DNA from: Chitinophagales bacterium
GTDB taxonomy: Bacteria; Bacteroidota; Bacteroidia; Chitinophagales; JAHDHT01
Assembly: GCA_020631175.1 (NCBI GenBank)
Contig: JAHDHT010000100.1
Location: forward strand, 1-13,469
DNA length: 13,469 bases
Direction of reading: 5' to 3'
The number at the start of each line of letters is the position of its first letter. Positions within the stretch are counted from its first letter, which is position 1. Positions 7,643-13,469 of this stretch are shown piece after piece. Both the position numbers and the translations under genes were made by a program. A model generated the notes under the pieces. It was not told the origin of the DNA. It saw only the letters and a program-made list of their open reading frames with translations, and searched no databases.

Positions 7643-8383
7643 ATGAATCCTTGCTCCCTGCTACTATTTTCATTGCTGCTTTTTCCTTTAGAAAATGTTG
7701 CACAAACTTTTTTAAAAGATCAATTACGCTATTCACGAGTACGTGAAGCAAAAGCCGATAAAGAAGATTTGCTTAAAAAAGAATTCAAAGAAAAAGGACT
7801 ATCATATCCACCCAAAGAAATATTTTTAAGAATTTTCAAAGTAGAAGAACAATTGGAAGTCTGGGTAAAAGAAGATAATAACTGGCACTTGTTTAAAGCC
7901 TATGAATATTGTTATGCTTCAGGACATCCCGGACCGAAAAGAATTCAGGGAGATGCTCAGGTTCCGGAAGGTTTTTATTATATCGACCGTTTTAATCCAT
8001 CCAGTTCTTACCATTTGAGTTTAGGGATAAATTATCCAAACGCTTCAGACAAAAAACTAAGTGACCCTAAAAAGCCAGGAGGAGATATTTTTATTCACGG
8101 CAATTGTGTCTCCATAGGGTGCGTTGCGGTTACCGACGATTTAATTAAAGAAATTTATTTATTGGCTACCCAAGCGAAAAGTAACGGTCAGTCTAAGATA
8201 CCCGTACATATTTTCCCTTTTGATATGGATAACTTCATCACCAAAAAATATTACCAATATCAATACCCTGAACAAAAACCATTCTGGGAGCAATTAGAAA
8301 AAGGCTTTTGCTATTTCGAAGATTATAAAGCCTTGCCAAAGATGAAGGTGAATGCAAATGGGGTGTATGAGTTAGTGGATTGA
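7643..8383 (+). CDS. YafK/DpaA-like L,D-transpeptidase-fold protein, exported
   Basis: This is a 246-aa envelope enzyme of the YkuD (L,D-transpeptidase catalytic) superfamily, YafK branch. The N-terminus is a signal peptide (LLLFSLLLFP core, likely cleavage after A20). The catalytic domain runs about 60-195. KAYEYCYASGHPGPKRIQGD (85-104) and QVPEGFYYIDRFNP (106-119) are typical of the branch. The active-site motif HGNCVSIGC is at 152-160, giving H152, S157, G159 and the nucleophile C160. E. coli YafK (DpaA) is known to cut Braun lipoprotein off peptidoglycan rather than to cross-link it. Bacteroidota usually lack Braun lipoprotein, so the substrate here is open: an L,D-bond in peptidoglycan, or another protein-peptidoglycan link. 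It may be co-transcribed with the TPR gene 65 bases upstream. Confidence 0.88.
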   Translation: MNPCSLLLFSLLLFPLENVAQTFLKDQLRYSRVREAKADKEDLLKKEFKEKGLSYPPKEIFLRIFKVEEQLEVWVKEDNNWHLFKAYEYCYASGHPGPKRIQGDAQVPEGFYYIDRFNPSSSYHLSLGINYPNASDKKLSDPKKPGGDIFIHGNCVSIGCVAVTDDLIKEIYLLATQAKSNGQSKIPVHIFPFDMDNFITKKYYQYQYPEQKPFWEQLEKGFCYFEDYKALPKMKVNANGVYELVD

Positions 8384-8457
8384 TGTTTTCTACTTTCGCT
8401 TAACTCTTTGATCTTGCGCTGAGAACTTTCTTTTTAAAATATACATTTACACCTTAA

Positions 8458-8488
8458 TTGTACTAAAGACAAAGTTTATGTATATTTA
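8458..8488 (+). promoter_or_regulatory. Candidate promoter of the LRR protein gene
   Basis: TTG (8458-8460), 20 bases, then TATATTTA (8481-8488) resembles TTG-N19-TAnnTTTG with the last base changed. It lies only 4 bases from the ATG at 8493, so a transcript from it would be leaderless or nearly so. That makes an upstream promoter about equally likely. Confidence 0.3.
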
Positions 8489-8492
8489 ATTT

Positions 8493-10451
8493 ATGCCCTG
8501 TTATCAACTTATTCATAGACTGTTTTTGATAATCACTAGCTTCTTAGTATTATCAAATGCACAAGCTGAAGAATGTAATCATCCGGACTTTGATGCATTA
8601 ATGGCAATATATACAGCTTTAAATGGGCCAAATTGGGAAAATCAAACAGGTTGGGCAGATGGTGCTGCAGGAATTAATTGCGATCCGTGTGATGGTACTT
8701 GGTTTAATTTAGCATGTAATGATGAGAATCGAGTTAATCGACTTTATCTATCAGCTTATAATAATATTTGGGGAAATTTACCTGCAGAAATCGGCGCACT
8801 TATACAATTAGATACCCTAGTAATCGCGGGTACCGGTTGCGCTTTGTTTGGAGAACTACCCATTCAGCTTTGGGATTTGACAAGTTTACGGCGATTATTT
8901 ATCTCAAATTGTTCAGAATTAAATGTGGAGCTACCTCCGGAAATTGGTAATTTAACTGAATTACGTTATCTCAAAATTTATGGTGGTCAAAACAACGGTT
9001 CCTTACCACCAGAGATTGGCAACTTAACTAACCTTATTCAATTACGTTTATATGGCAATGAATTCAGCGGTAATCTTCCATCTGAAATTGGCAATCTTCA
9101 AAACTTAGAAGAATTAAGACTTGAAAATAATCAGCTAACAGGTGAATTGCCAGCGGAAATTGGCAACATGCAAAGTCTCATTGAAATAAACTTAAGTACC
9201 AATAATTTCGAAGGTGAATTGCCAAAAGAAATTGGCAATTTGCAAAATTTAGTTGACGTAGATTTAAGAAATAATAGTTTAGAAGGAGAGGTCCCCGGTG
9301 AAATTGGCAACATGCAAAATTTATTGTATTTAAACTTAAGATCAAATAATTTTACCGGAATTTCAACTGACATTGTAAATGCTCAGAGCTTAATAATTTT
9401 TGATATTGGTTACAACATGCTTGAAGGATGCATTGACCTTACTTTATGCGATTCAATAAATAATTTAAAACTCGCCAATAACCCCTTAATAGCAAATCAG
9501 GGAATTGACTTTTGCGATTTATATTTTGAGCAAAATCTCAGTCAAATAGGTGCACCCTGTGATGATGGAGATATAACAATAACAAATGATTTTATAAATG
9601 CAGATTGTACTTGTGGCAATGCGATTTTTGAACCCGATGATTCTTATGTAAGCGTTTTAAATAATTCTGCAATATGGAATTACTTTCAAATAGATACTTC
9701 AAACATTCAAAATCAACCAAGTTCACTTCAAATAATTGGAGACACTATTATAGACAATAAAAACTGTTTTTTAATTGATTATGATTGTACCTGTTGTGTT
9801 GGAACTAATATATTGTATTACAACGGTCAGGGTAAGATGTATGGATGGGATGAAGATAGCCTTGTATTTCGTTTGTTATTTAATTCTAAACTCGAAGCAG
9901 ATGACCAATTTTATTCTCAATGGTTAGATGGTTATGAAATTTCATATGAGATTGATAGCGTGCGTTGGTTGTTTACTGAAAATGACACATTGCGAATCCA
10001 ATACATTTCTGAAGATTATAATGATTTATATATTGGAGAATCAGTTACAGAAATAATTGGTTCAAATCGTTTTTTCTTTCCTTTAATAGCAGATTGTTTT
10101 CCGGCAACCGGACCTTTAACCTGTTATGAAGATGATTTGAATGGACTAATTCAGTTTCAAAGCGATAATTTTTGCAATTTAATTGAGCCGGTCAGCTCAG
10201 AATTTACATCTGAGAGTTTGCTTAACATATTTCCAAATCCTGCAAGCGATATCATTTATATTACTTTGGATGGAAGTTCAAATCTTTCTCATCAAATTTC
10301 AATTATGGATGTTAGTGGGAATATGATTTTAAATCAGGAATACAATAACCAAAATAAGATTAATATTGAAAGCCTAATTCCTGGGTTATACTATTTACAA
10401 ATAAATAATAATGAAGAATTAATAGTAAAAAAGTTTATTAAGTCACTGTAA
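8493..10451 (+). CDS. Secreted plant-like LRR protein with T9SS sorting domain
   Basis: This 652-aa protein is exported by Sec and then by the type IX system, ending at the cell surface or outside. The signal peptide covers 1-25 (ending AQA). Next comes a Cys-containing cap (28-85) resembling the plant LRR N-terminal cap (DALMAIYTALNGPNW...C..CDGTWFNLAC). About nine 24-residue LRRs of the plant-specific type (LPxEIGNLxxLxxLxLxxNxxxG) run from about 95 to 315. A Cys module CDDGD...NADCTCG (356-375) follows, then a beta-rich secreted region (about 390-570) with GDTI and GQGKMYGWDEDS. The C-terminal sorting domain is about 577-652 (LNIFPNPASDIIYI ... LIPGLYYLQI ... KKFIKSL). The LRR DNA keeps a visible 72-bp period (GAAATTGGCAA near 9085, 9157, 9229, 9301), suggesting recent duplication. 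Ligand or function is unknown; adhesion or binding of proteins or glycans is the usual guess. The start is the only Met before the signal peptide core. Confidence 0.88.
   Translation: MPCYQLIHRLFLIITSFLVLSNAQAEECNHPDFDALMAIYTALNGPNWENQTGWADGAAGINCDPCDGTWFNLACNDENRVNRLYLSAYNNIWGNLPAEIGALIQLDTLVIAGTGCALFGELPIQLWDLTSLRRLFISNCSELNVELPPEIGNLTELRYLKIYGGQNNGSLPPEIGNLTNLIQLRLYGNEFSGNLPSEIGNLQNLEELRLENNQLTGELPAEIGNMQSLIEINLSTNNFEGELPKEIGNLQNLVDVDLRNNSLEGEVPGEIGNMQNLLYLNLRSNNFTGISTDIVNAQSLIIFDIGYNMLEGCIDLTLCDSINNLKLANNPLIANQGIDFCDLYFEQNLSQIGAPCDDGDITITNDFINADCTCGNAIFEPDDSYVSVLNNSAIWNYFQIDTSNIQNQPSSLQIIGDTIIDNKNCFLIDYDCTCCVGTNILYYNGQGKMYGWDEDSLVFRLLFNSKLEADDQFYSQWLDGYEISYEIDSVRWLFTENDTLRIQYISEDYNDLYIGESVTEIIGSNRFFFPLIADCFPATGPLTCYEDDLNGLIQFQSDNFCNLIEPVSSEFTSESLLNIFPNPASDIIYITLDGSSNLSHQISIMDVSGNMILNQEYNNQNKINIESLIPGLYYLQINNNEELIVKKFIKSL
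9085..9318 (+). repeat. 72-bp tandem repeats inside the LRR gene
   Basis: Four successive in-frame units share GAAATTGGCAAnnTnCAAA at 72-base spacing (starts about 9085, 9157, 9229 and 9301). Units encode EIGNLQN or EIGNMQS/N plus the rest of one LRR. DNA identity beyond what the protein motif needs suggests expansion by recombination or slippage. Confidence 0.7.
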
Positions 10452-10512
10452 TAAAACTAAGCGTGGTATAAGATAATTTTTCGAATCTTCTGCCTTCTGC
10501 CTTCACAAAAAC

Positions 10513-11076
10513 CTACTTCCGGTTAAACTCCTCCATCGCCCGCTTCGCTCCAATCGTCGCAAAAGCAATCACTCCTTCCGAAGCCTTTTTAATGAAAGGA
10601 CCTAAATCTCCAAACTCCTTATTCGTCCATTTACCCAAAACATAATCCACTTGTTTACCACGCGGAAAATTATCACCAATACCGAATTTTAGTCGGGCAT
10701 ATTTATTATGACCAAAAACGTCTTGTATATTTTTTAAACCATTATGACCGGCATCCGAGCCTTTCATACGAATACGAATCTTACCAAACGGTAAGGCTAT
10801 GTCATCTACTATAACCAATAAATTATCAGGCTTAATTTTTAAAGCGGTCATCCAATGTCGGATAGCTTTACCACTTAAATTCATATAAGTAGTCGGCTTA
10901 ATTAAATGGAAGCCACGCCCTTTATAGCGGAAATAAGTTTTATATGCCAAACGTTCCTGCTCCCAGGAAACTTCAAAATCCTGAGCTAAACGATCGACTA
11001 CATCAAAGCCGATATTATGCCTTGTTTCATCATACTCGGCACCAATATTACCTAAACCGACAATTAAATAATTCAT
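10513..11076 (-). CDS. pth: Peptidyl-tRNA hydrolase
   Basis: This cytosolic enzyme cleaves peptidyl-tRNA released from stalled ribosomes, recycling tRNA. At 187 aa it has the usual Pth length. All catalytic-site residues are present: N10 in VGLGNIG, the catalytic H20 in ETRHNIGFD, N66 in KPTTYMNLSG, D91 in IVDDIALPFG, and N112 in GSDAGHNGLKNI. The start is fixed by the family N-terminus (MNYLIVGLGN). It is last in the minus-strand order prs-rplY-pth. A strong intrinsic terminator lies just upstream (11084-11126), so expression needs read-through or a promoter inside the 72-base gap. I see no clear TAnnTTTG there. Its 3' end converges on the LRR gene with a 61-base gap that has no evident bidirectional terminator. 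Confidence 0.96.
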   Translation of the reverse strand: MNYLIVGLGNIGAEYDETRHNIGFDVVDRLAQDFEVSWEQERLAYKTYFRYKGRGFHLIKPTTYMNLSGKAIRHWMTALKIKPDNLLVIVDDIALPFGKIRIRMKGSDAGHNGLKNIQDVFGHNKYARLKFGIGDNFPRGKQVDYVLGKWTNKEFGDLGPFIKKASEGVIAFATIGAKRAMEEFNRK

Positions 11077-11083
11077 GTAAATA

Positions 11084-11126
11084 CAAAAATAAAAAAGCGG
11101 CAGACGAAATTAAAAGTCTGCCGCTT
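11084..11126 (-). terminator. Intrinsic terminator between rplY and pth
   Basis: Read on the minus strand, AAGCGGCAGAC (11126-11116) and GTCTGCCGCTT (11105-11095) form a perfect 11-bp stem around a 10-base loop. They are followed by TTTTTTATTTT. It starts 22 bases past the rplY stop and ends just before the pth start. It should end most prs-rplY transcripts and leave pth at a lower level. Confidence 0.88.
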
Positions 11127-11148
11127 GAATATATTCTTAAATTAAATC

Positions 11149-11781
11149 TTAACCCTCTTCGCCTTCAGCAGCAGCATCACCACCAGCAGCAGCATCACTG
11201 GCACCAGCTTTTTCCGCAGCAGATTGAGCAGAACGTAAAGCTCTTGGTATATCAACAGAAGCCATTGGTATAGACTTAGAAGTCATTATCTCTAACCCAT
11301 CCAATTCAACAACATCCACTTTGATTGATTTACCTAAAGTTAATTCAGTTACATCCACCTCAACTTTATCTACTAATTGCTCGGGAAGACCTTTCACTTT
11401 CAAAGTTCTCAATTTGGTAATTAATTTACCCCCTTCTTTTACACCTGCAGCAAGACCGGTGAACGTGATCGGAATATTAACAATTACCGGACGATCACTT
11501 TTTAAAGCCAAAAAGTCAATATGCTCTAAACGATCCGTAACCGGATCGAACTGCATATCCTTTAAAATTGCTTCGTGCTTTTCGCCCTCACAATCCAAAT
11601 TCACTTTATAGAAATTCGGTGAATAAACTAAACCTTTAACATCATTCTGTGCAACAGAAAAATGAATATTTTCATCTACGCCATAAAGAACACAAGGTAC
11701 TAAACCGGCCTTACGAGCAGCTTTAGCCGCCGTTTTACCTTTTCCCTCTCTTTTTGTTCCGCTTAAATCAAAAGTTTGCAT
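11149..11781 (-). CDS. rplY: 50S ribosomal protein bL25, CTC-type long form
   Basis: This ribosomal protein binds 5S rRNA in the large subunit. At 210 aa it is the two-domain TL5/Ctc form rather than the ~95-aa E. coli form. The N-terminal 5S-binding barrel is about 1-92, with REGKGKTAAKAARKAGLVPCV near the start and the signature MQFDPVTDRLEHIDF at 76-90. The C-terminal TL5 domain is about 93-183. Residues 184-210 are a low-complexity Ala/Gly/Asp/Glu tail. The acidic tail is common in Bacteroidota homologues as far as I recall. It starts 12 bases after the prs stop, so the two are almost surely one transcript. Some homologues are named Ctc, a general-stress protein. Confidence 0.95.
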   Translation of the reverse strand: MQTFDLSGTKREGKGKTAAKAARKAGLVPCVLYGVDENIHFSVAQNDVKGLVYSPNFYKVNLDCEGEKHEAILKDMQFDPVTDRLEHIDFLALKSDRPVIVNIPITFTGLAAGVKEGGKLITKLRTLKVKGLPEQLVDKVEVDVTELTLGKSIKVDVVELDGLEIMTSKSIPMASVDIPRALRSAQSAAEKAGASDAAAGGDAAAEGEEG

Positions 11782-11793
11782 GATATATCTGTT

Positions 11794-12732
11794 TTATATT
11801 TTTGGTACAAATAGTTTACTGATAGAATTGTTGTTAACCACAGCCTTAATCGTATCTGCAAATAAATTCGCAACGCTCAAGACCTTTATCTTTTCAGATT
11901 TTTGTTTCAATGGAATCGTATCACAAACTACCAACTCAGTCAACTTAGAGTTTTCAATACGATAATAAGCCTCACCACTCAAAACCGGATGCGTACAAAT
12001 AGCACGAACACTTTTTGCACCATTATCAATCAAGACTTCAGCAGCATTTGTCAATGTGCCGGCCGTATCAATAATGTCATCAATCAAAATCACATCCTTC
12101 CCCGTTACATCACCAATCACTGTCATCGAAGCAATCTCATTAGCACGTTTACGATGCTTATCACAAATCACCATTTCCGTCTGGAAATAAGTCGCATAGG
12201 TTCTCGCCCGATTCGTACTTCCTACATCAGGAGCAGCGAAAATCACATTCCCCAAATCCAAAGTCTGGATGTATGGAATGAAAATCGGTGAACTATCCAG
12301 GTGATCCACAGGAATATCAAAAAACCCCTGAATCTGAGCAGCATGCAAATCCATCGTCATTACCCGATCACAACCCGATGCCGCCAGAATATTAGCAATC
12401 ATCTTAGAACCAATCGAAACACGTGGTTTGTCTTTCCGATCCTGACGCGCATAACCAAAATAGGGGATTACAGCCGTTATATAACTCGCTGAAGCCCGCT
12501 TTGCCGCGTCGATCATCAACAATAATTCTATCAAATTGGAAGCCGGAGCAAAAGTGCTTTGAATAAAAAACACCATACATCCACGTACAGATTCTAAAAT
12601 ATTAGGCTGCACCTCCCCGTCGCTGAAACGCTGCAAAACAAGGTCACCAAGCGGCTGCCCGTAAGCATCCATAATATTCTCCGAAAGATAGCGCGAAGCC
12701 GTACCGGAAAAAATTTTAACCTCGTTCTCCAT
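11794..12732 (-). CDS. prs: Ribose-phosphate pyrophosphokinase (PRPP synthetase)
   Basis: This cytosolic enzyme makes PRPP from ribose-5-phosphate and ATP for purine, pyrimidine, His, Trp and NAD synthesis. With the start at 12732 the protein is 312 aa, the normal class I length. Motifs: FSDGE (36-40); the ATP-site YFGYARQDRK (91-100); TMDLHAAQIQGFF (126-138); the flexible catalytic loop CDKHRKR (190-196); and the PRPP-binding loop VILIDDIIDTAGTL (214-227). The frame stays open back to a GTG at 12903, adding 57 residues. I reject that extension. It would begin MPTSGKRGHR, has no counterpart in the family, and crosses a perfect promoter element at 12776-12783, which lies inside it. It is the first gene of prs-rplY. 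Nothing is missing. Confidence 0.95.
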   Translation of the reverse strand: MENEVKIFSGTASRYLSENIMDAYGQPLGDLVLQRFSDGEVQPNILESVRGCMVFFIQSTFAPASNLIELLLMIDAAKRASASYITAVIPYFGYARQDRKDKPRVSIGSKMIANILAASGCDRVMTMDLHAAQIQGFFDIPVDHLDSSPIFIPYIQTLDLGNVIFAAPDVGSTNRARTYATYFQTEMVICDKHRKRANEIASMTVIGDVTGKDVILIDDIIDTAGTLTNAAEVLIDNGAKSVRAICTHPVLSGEAYYRIENSKLTELVVCDTIPLKQKSEKIKVLSVANLFADTIKAVVNNNSISKLFVPKI

Positions 12733-12775
12733 AGTTTCATCCCAATCAACCGGTTTTGAAGGAAAATTGGGAGTG

Positions 12776-12803
12776 CAAAGGTAACAAAAAATGTGGATAA
12801 AAA
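12776..12803 (-). promoter_or_regulatory. Promoter of prs-rplY
   Basis: On the minus strand 12783-12776 reads TACCTTTG, a perfect -7 element of the Bacteroidota primary sigma factor. It shares the 10 bases TTACCTTTGC with the STAS-rnz promoter. A CTTTTTA stretch about 17-21 bases upstream stands for a weak -33 box. Predicted start is near 12769, giving a leader of about 36 bases to the ATG at 12732. Confidence 0.65.
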
Positions 12804-12871
12804 GCAGTAGTAGAACAGGCTTCTGATCAAAAATATAACAAGCCATTCTAAGATCAAAATCAGCTCTTTTT

Positions 12872-13019
12872 GGGCGATGGCCGCGCTTTCCGCTTGTAGG
12901 CACTAATCCTGCGCTTAAGTGCCGCTAAACTCAGGTGGGTCTTCCTCCGTCAGCCTCCCCTGAGCAAGCCGCACTAAAGCCCAGTATCAGAGGCTACCGC
13001 TGCAATCGCTATCGCAGGA
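12872..13019 (-). ncRNA. Candidate structured RNA or GC-rich dispersed element upstream of prs
   Basis: This stretch is clearly richer in G+C than its surroundings and has nested inverted repeats. Outer stem: TCCTGCG (12907-12913) with CGCAGGA (13013-13019), 7 bp. Second stem: AGTGCCGCT (12918-12926) with AGCCGCACT (12967-12975... pairing to 12967), 8 of 9 bp. Third, coaxial: CTCAGG (12930-12935) with CCTGAG (12959-12964), 6 bp, extendable by two or three weaker pairs. A short AGCC/GGCT hairpin (12978-12995) fills the rest. Similar words flank it on the minus strand: GCAGCGGTAGCC near its 5' end and CAAGCGGAAAGCG near 12883-12895. It lies upstream of the prs promoter, so it is not a prs leader. 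It does not match tRNA, tmRNA, RNase P or SRP RNA motifs that I know. Strand is uncertain. A mobile repetitive palindromic element is the main alternative. Confidence 0.35.
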
Positions 13020-13280
13020 AATTTGAATGTCAAGTTCAAGTACAAGTGTCAAACTCAAACTCAAATTGAAAGATTTGAGAGTCAGGAACGACTAATTTTG
13101 TGGTAAACTTAAAAGACCGAACTTCTCCTGATCTTAGCATATGCCTCGACTTCGCTCGAAATAAGCCTCCACGTTCTCTATAATAATCATTAGCACCAAG
13201 GTAAAAGGTACAAGTCGCAAGTAATTTTTTCTTTGCGTTATTTTCTCATCCGAACTACAGCAAATAACTTTTGCGTCCTA

Positions 13281-13299
13281 GCGTCTTTGCGGTGAAAAA
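13281..13299. repeat. Dispersed repeat GCGTCTTTGCGGTGAAAAA, copy 1
   Basis: This is identical over 19 bases to 13451-13469. In both cases the preceding bases resemble TTGCG or CCCTTGCG, so the unit itself is built from shorter GCGTC/TTGCG words. Diverged relatives lie at 4857-4883 and 13361-13384. I recall similar strings in intergenic DNA of many Bacteroidota, which I cannot verify here. Confidence 0.8.
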
Positions 13300-13450
13300 A
13301 GGTATAAGGTACAAGTATTTCAAATTGCACATTTTTCAAATCCGAACCTCAGCCAAAAGATCTCTGCGTACTCTGTAGTAAACATTTAATCCTGAACAAT
13401 GCATTCGTAATTCGTCATTTCAAATTCCCCATTAACCCCTTCGCGCCCTT

Positions 13451-13469
13451 GCGTCTTTGCGGTGAAAAA
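13451..13469. repeat. Dispersed repeat GCGTCTTTGCGGTGAAAAA, copy 2
   Basis: This is the second exact copy, cut by the window end, so its true length may be greater. It lies 170 bases after copy 1. Confidence 0.8.

Larger units (their letters stand above)
13020..13469. other. Non-coding repeat-rich region to the window end
   Basis: I see no gene in these 450 bases. The region holds a degenerate TTGAGT-type hexamer run (13021-13069, inverted relative to 165-214). It also holds a short palindrome TCGACTTCGCTCGA (13146-13159) and AAGGTACAAGT at 13206-13216 and again near 13306-13316. ATCCGAACTACAGCAAA is at 13248-13264, with a diverged copy at 13340-13357. Two exact copies of GCGTCTTTGCGGTGAAAAA lie at 13281-13299 and 13451-13469, the second ending at the window edge. 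Any gene upstream of prs must lie beyond the window. Confidence 0.6.

Noticed and set aside
7479..7751. 90-aa minus-strand frame across the TPR-YafK junction
   Set aside because: It overlaps the signal peptide of the YafK-like gene and the end of the TPR gene, both well supported. Its hydrophobic look comes from the complement of A/T-rich DNA.
9085..9318. CRISPR-like or other non-coding tandem array
   Set aside because: The 72-bp periodicity is in frame and encodes leucine-rich repeats.
12733..12903. N-terminal extension of prs from a GTG at 12903
   Set aside because: It gives an atypical Arg-rich start with no family counterpart and contains the best promoter element upstream of the gene. 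The ATG at 12732 gives the standard 312-aa protein.
12872..13019. PRPP-sensing riboswitch or leader RNA controlling prs
   Set aside because: The structured element lies upstream of the predicted prs promoter (12776-12803), so it would not be in the prs transcript from that promoter.
12872..13019. tRNA, tmRNA, RNase P RNA or SRP RNA gene
   Set aside because: No GTTCRA T-loop, no GAGGAAAGTCCGGGC-like RNase P core, no GGAAGCAGCC-type SRP loop and no tmRNA acceptor half were found on either strand.
1..13469. Defence island, prophage or intact insertion sequence
   Set aside because: All complete genes are housekeeping, transport or envelope genes. No transposase, integrase, nuclease-defence pair or target-site duplication was found.

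Overview
The window looks like chromosomal DNA of a member of the phylum Bacteroidota, probably from the Saprospiria/Chitinophagia/Sphingobacteriia side. This rests on four things. One secreted protein ends in a type IX secretion (Por) sorting domain. Two promoters carry a perfect Bacteroidota -7 element (TAnnTTTG). Start codons lack Shine-Dalgarno sequences and sit behind A/T-rich leaders. The gene orders STAS-rnz and prs-rplY-pth are, from memory, usual in this phylum. Genus cannot be told from the sequence.

Layout. 1-239 is non-coding and repeat-rich. 240-1598 (minus) is a two-gene operon: a STAS-domain anti-sigma-factor-antagonist-like protein followed by ribonuclease Z. A 390-base divergent intergenic region separates it from clpC (1991-4522, plus), which ends in a strong intrinsic terminator. 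4590-4957 is non-coding and holds a direct repeat of about 80 bp. A plus-strand run follows: a POT-family peptide transporter (4958-6331), an exported TPR protein (6429-7577), an exported YafK/DpaA-type L,D-transpeptidase-fold protein (7643-8383) and a secreted plant-like leucine-rich-repeat protein with a T9SS sorting domain (8493-10451). Converging on it from the right is the minus-strand cluster prs (312 aa, start at 12732) - rplY/ctc - pth. A perfect intrinsic terminator lies between rplY and pth. From 12872 to the end the DNA is non-coding: first a GC-rich element with nested inverted repeats upstream of the prs promoter, then dispersed repeat sequences that also occur in the other gaps.

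Functionally, most of the window is housekeeping: tRNA 3' processing (rnz), peptidyl-tRNA recycling (pth), ribosomal protein bL25 (rplY), PRPP supply (prs) and ATP-dependent proteolysis (clpC). The middle block concerns the envelope: di/tripeptide uptake, a periplasmic or outer-membrane TPR protein, a peptidoglycan-acting enzyme and a secreted LRR protein.

I see no defence island, intact mobile element, CRISPR array, tRNA or rRNA gene. The least explained parts are non-coding: the structured element at 12872-13019, the paired 80-bp repeats at 4664-4855, and the short dispersed repeats shared by the gaps at 1-239, 4590-4957, 7578-7642 and 13020-13469. None amounts to a demonstrable new system.
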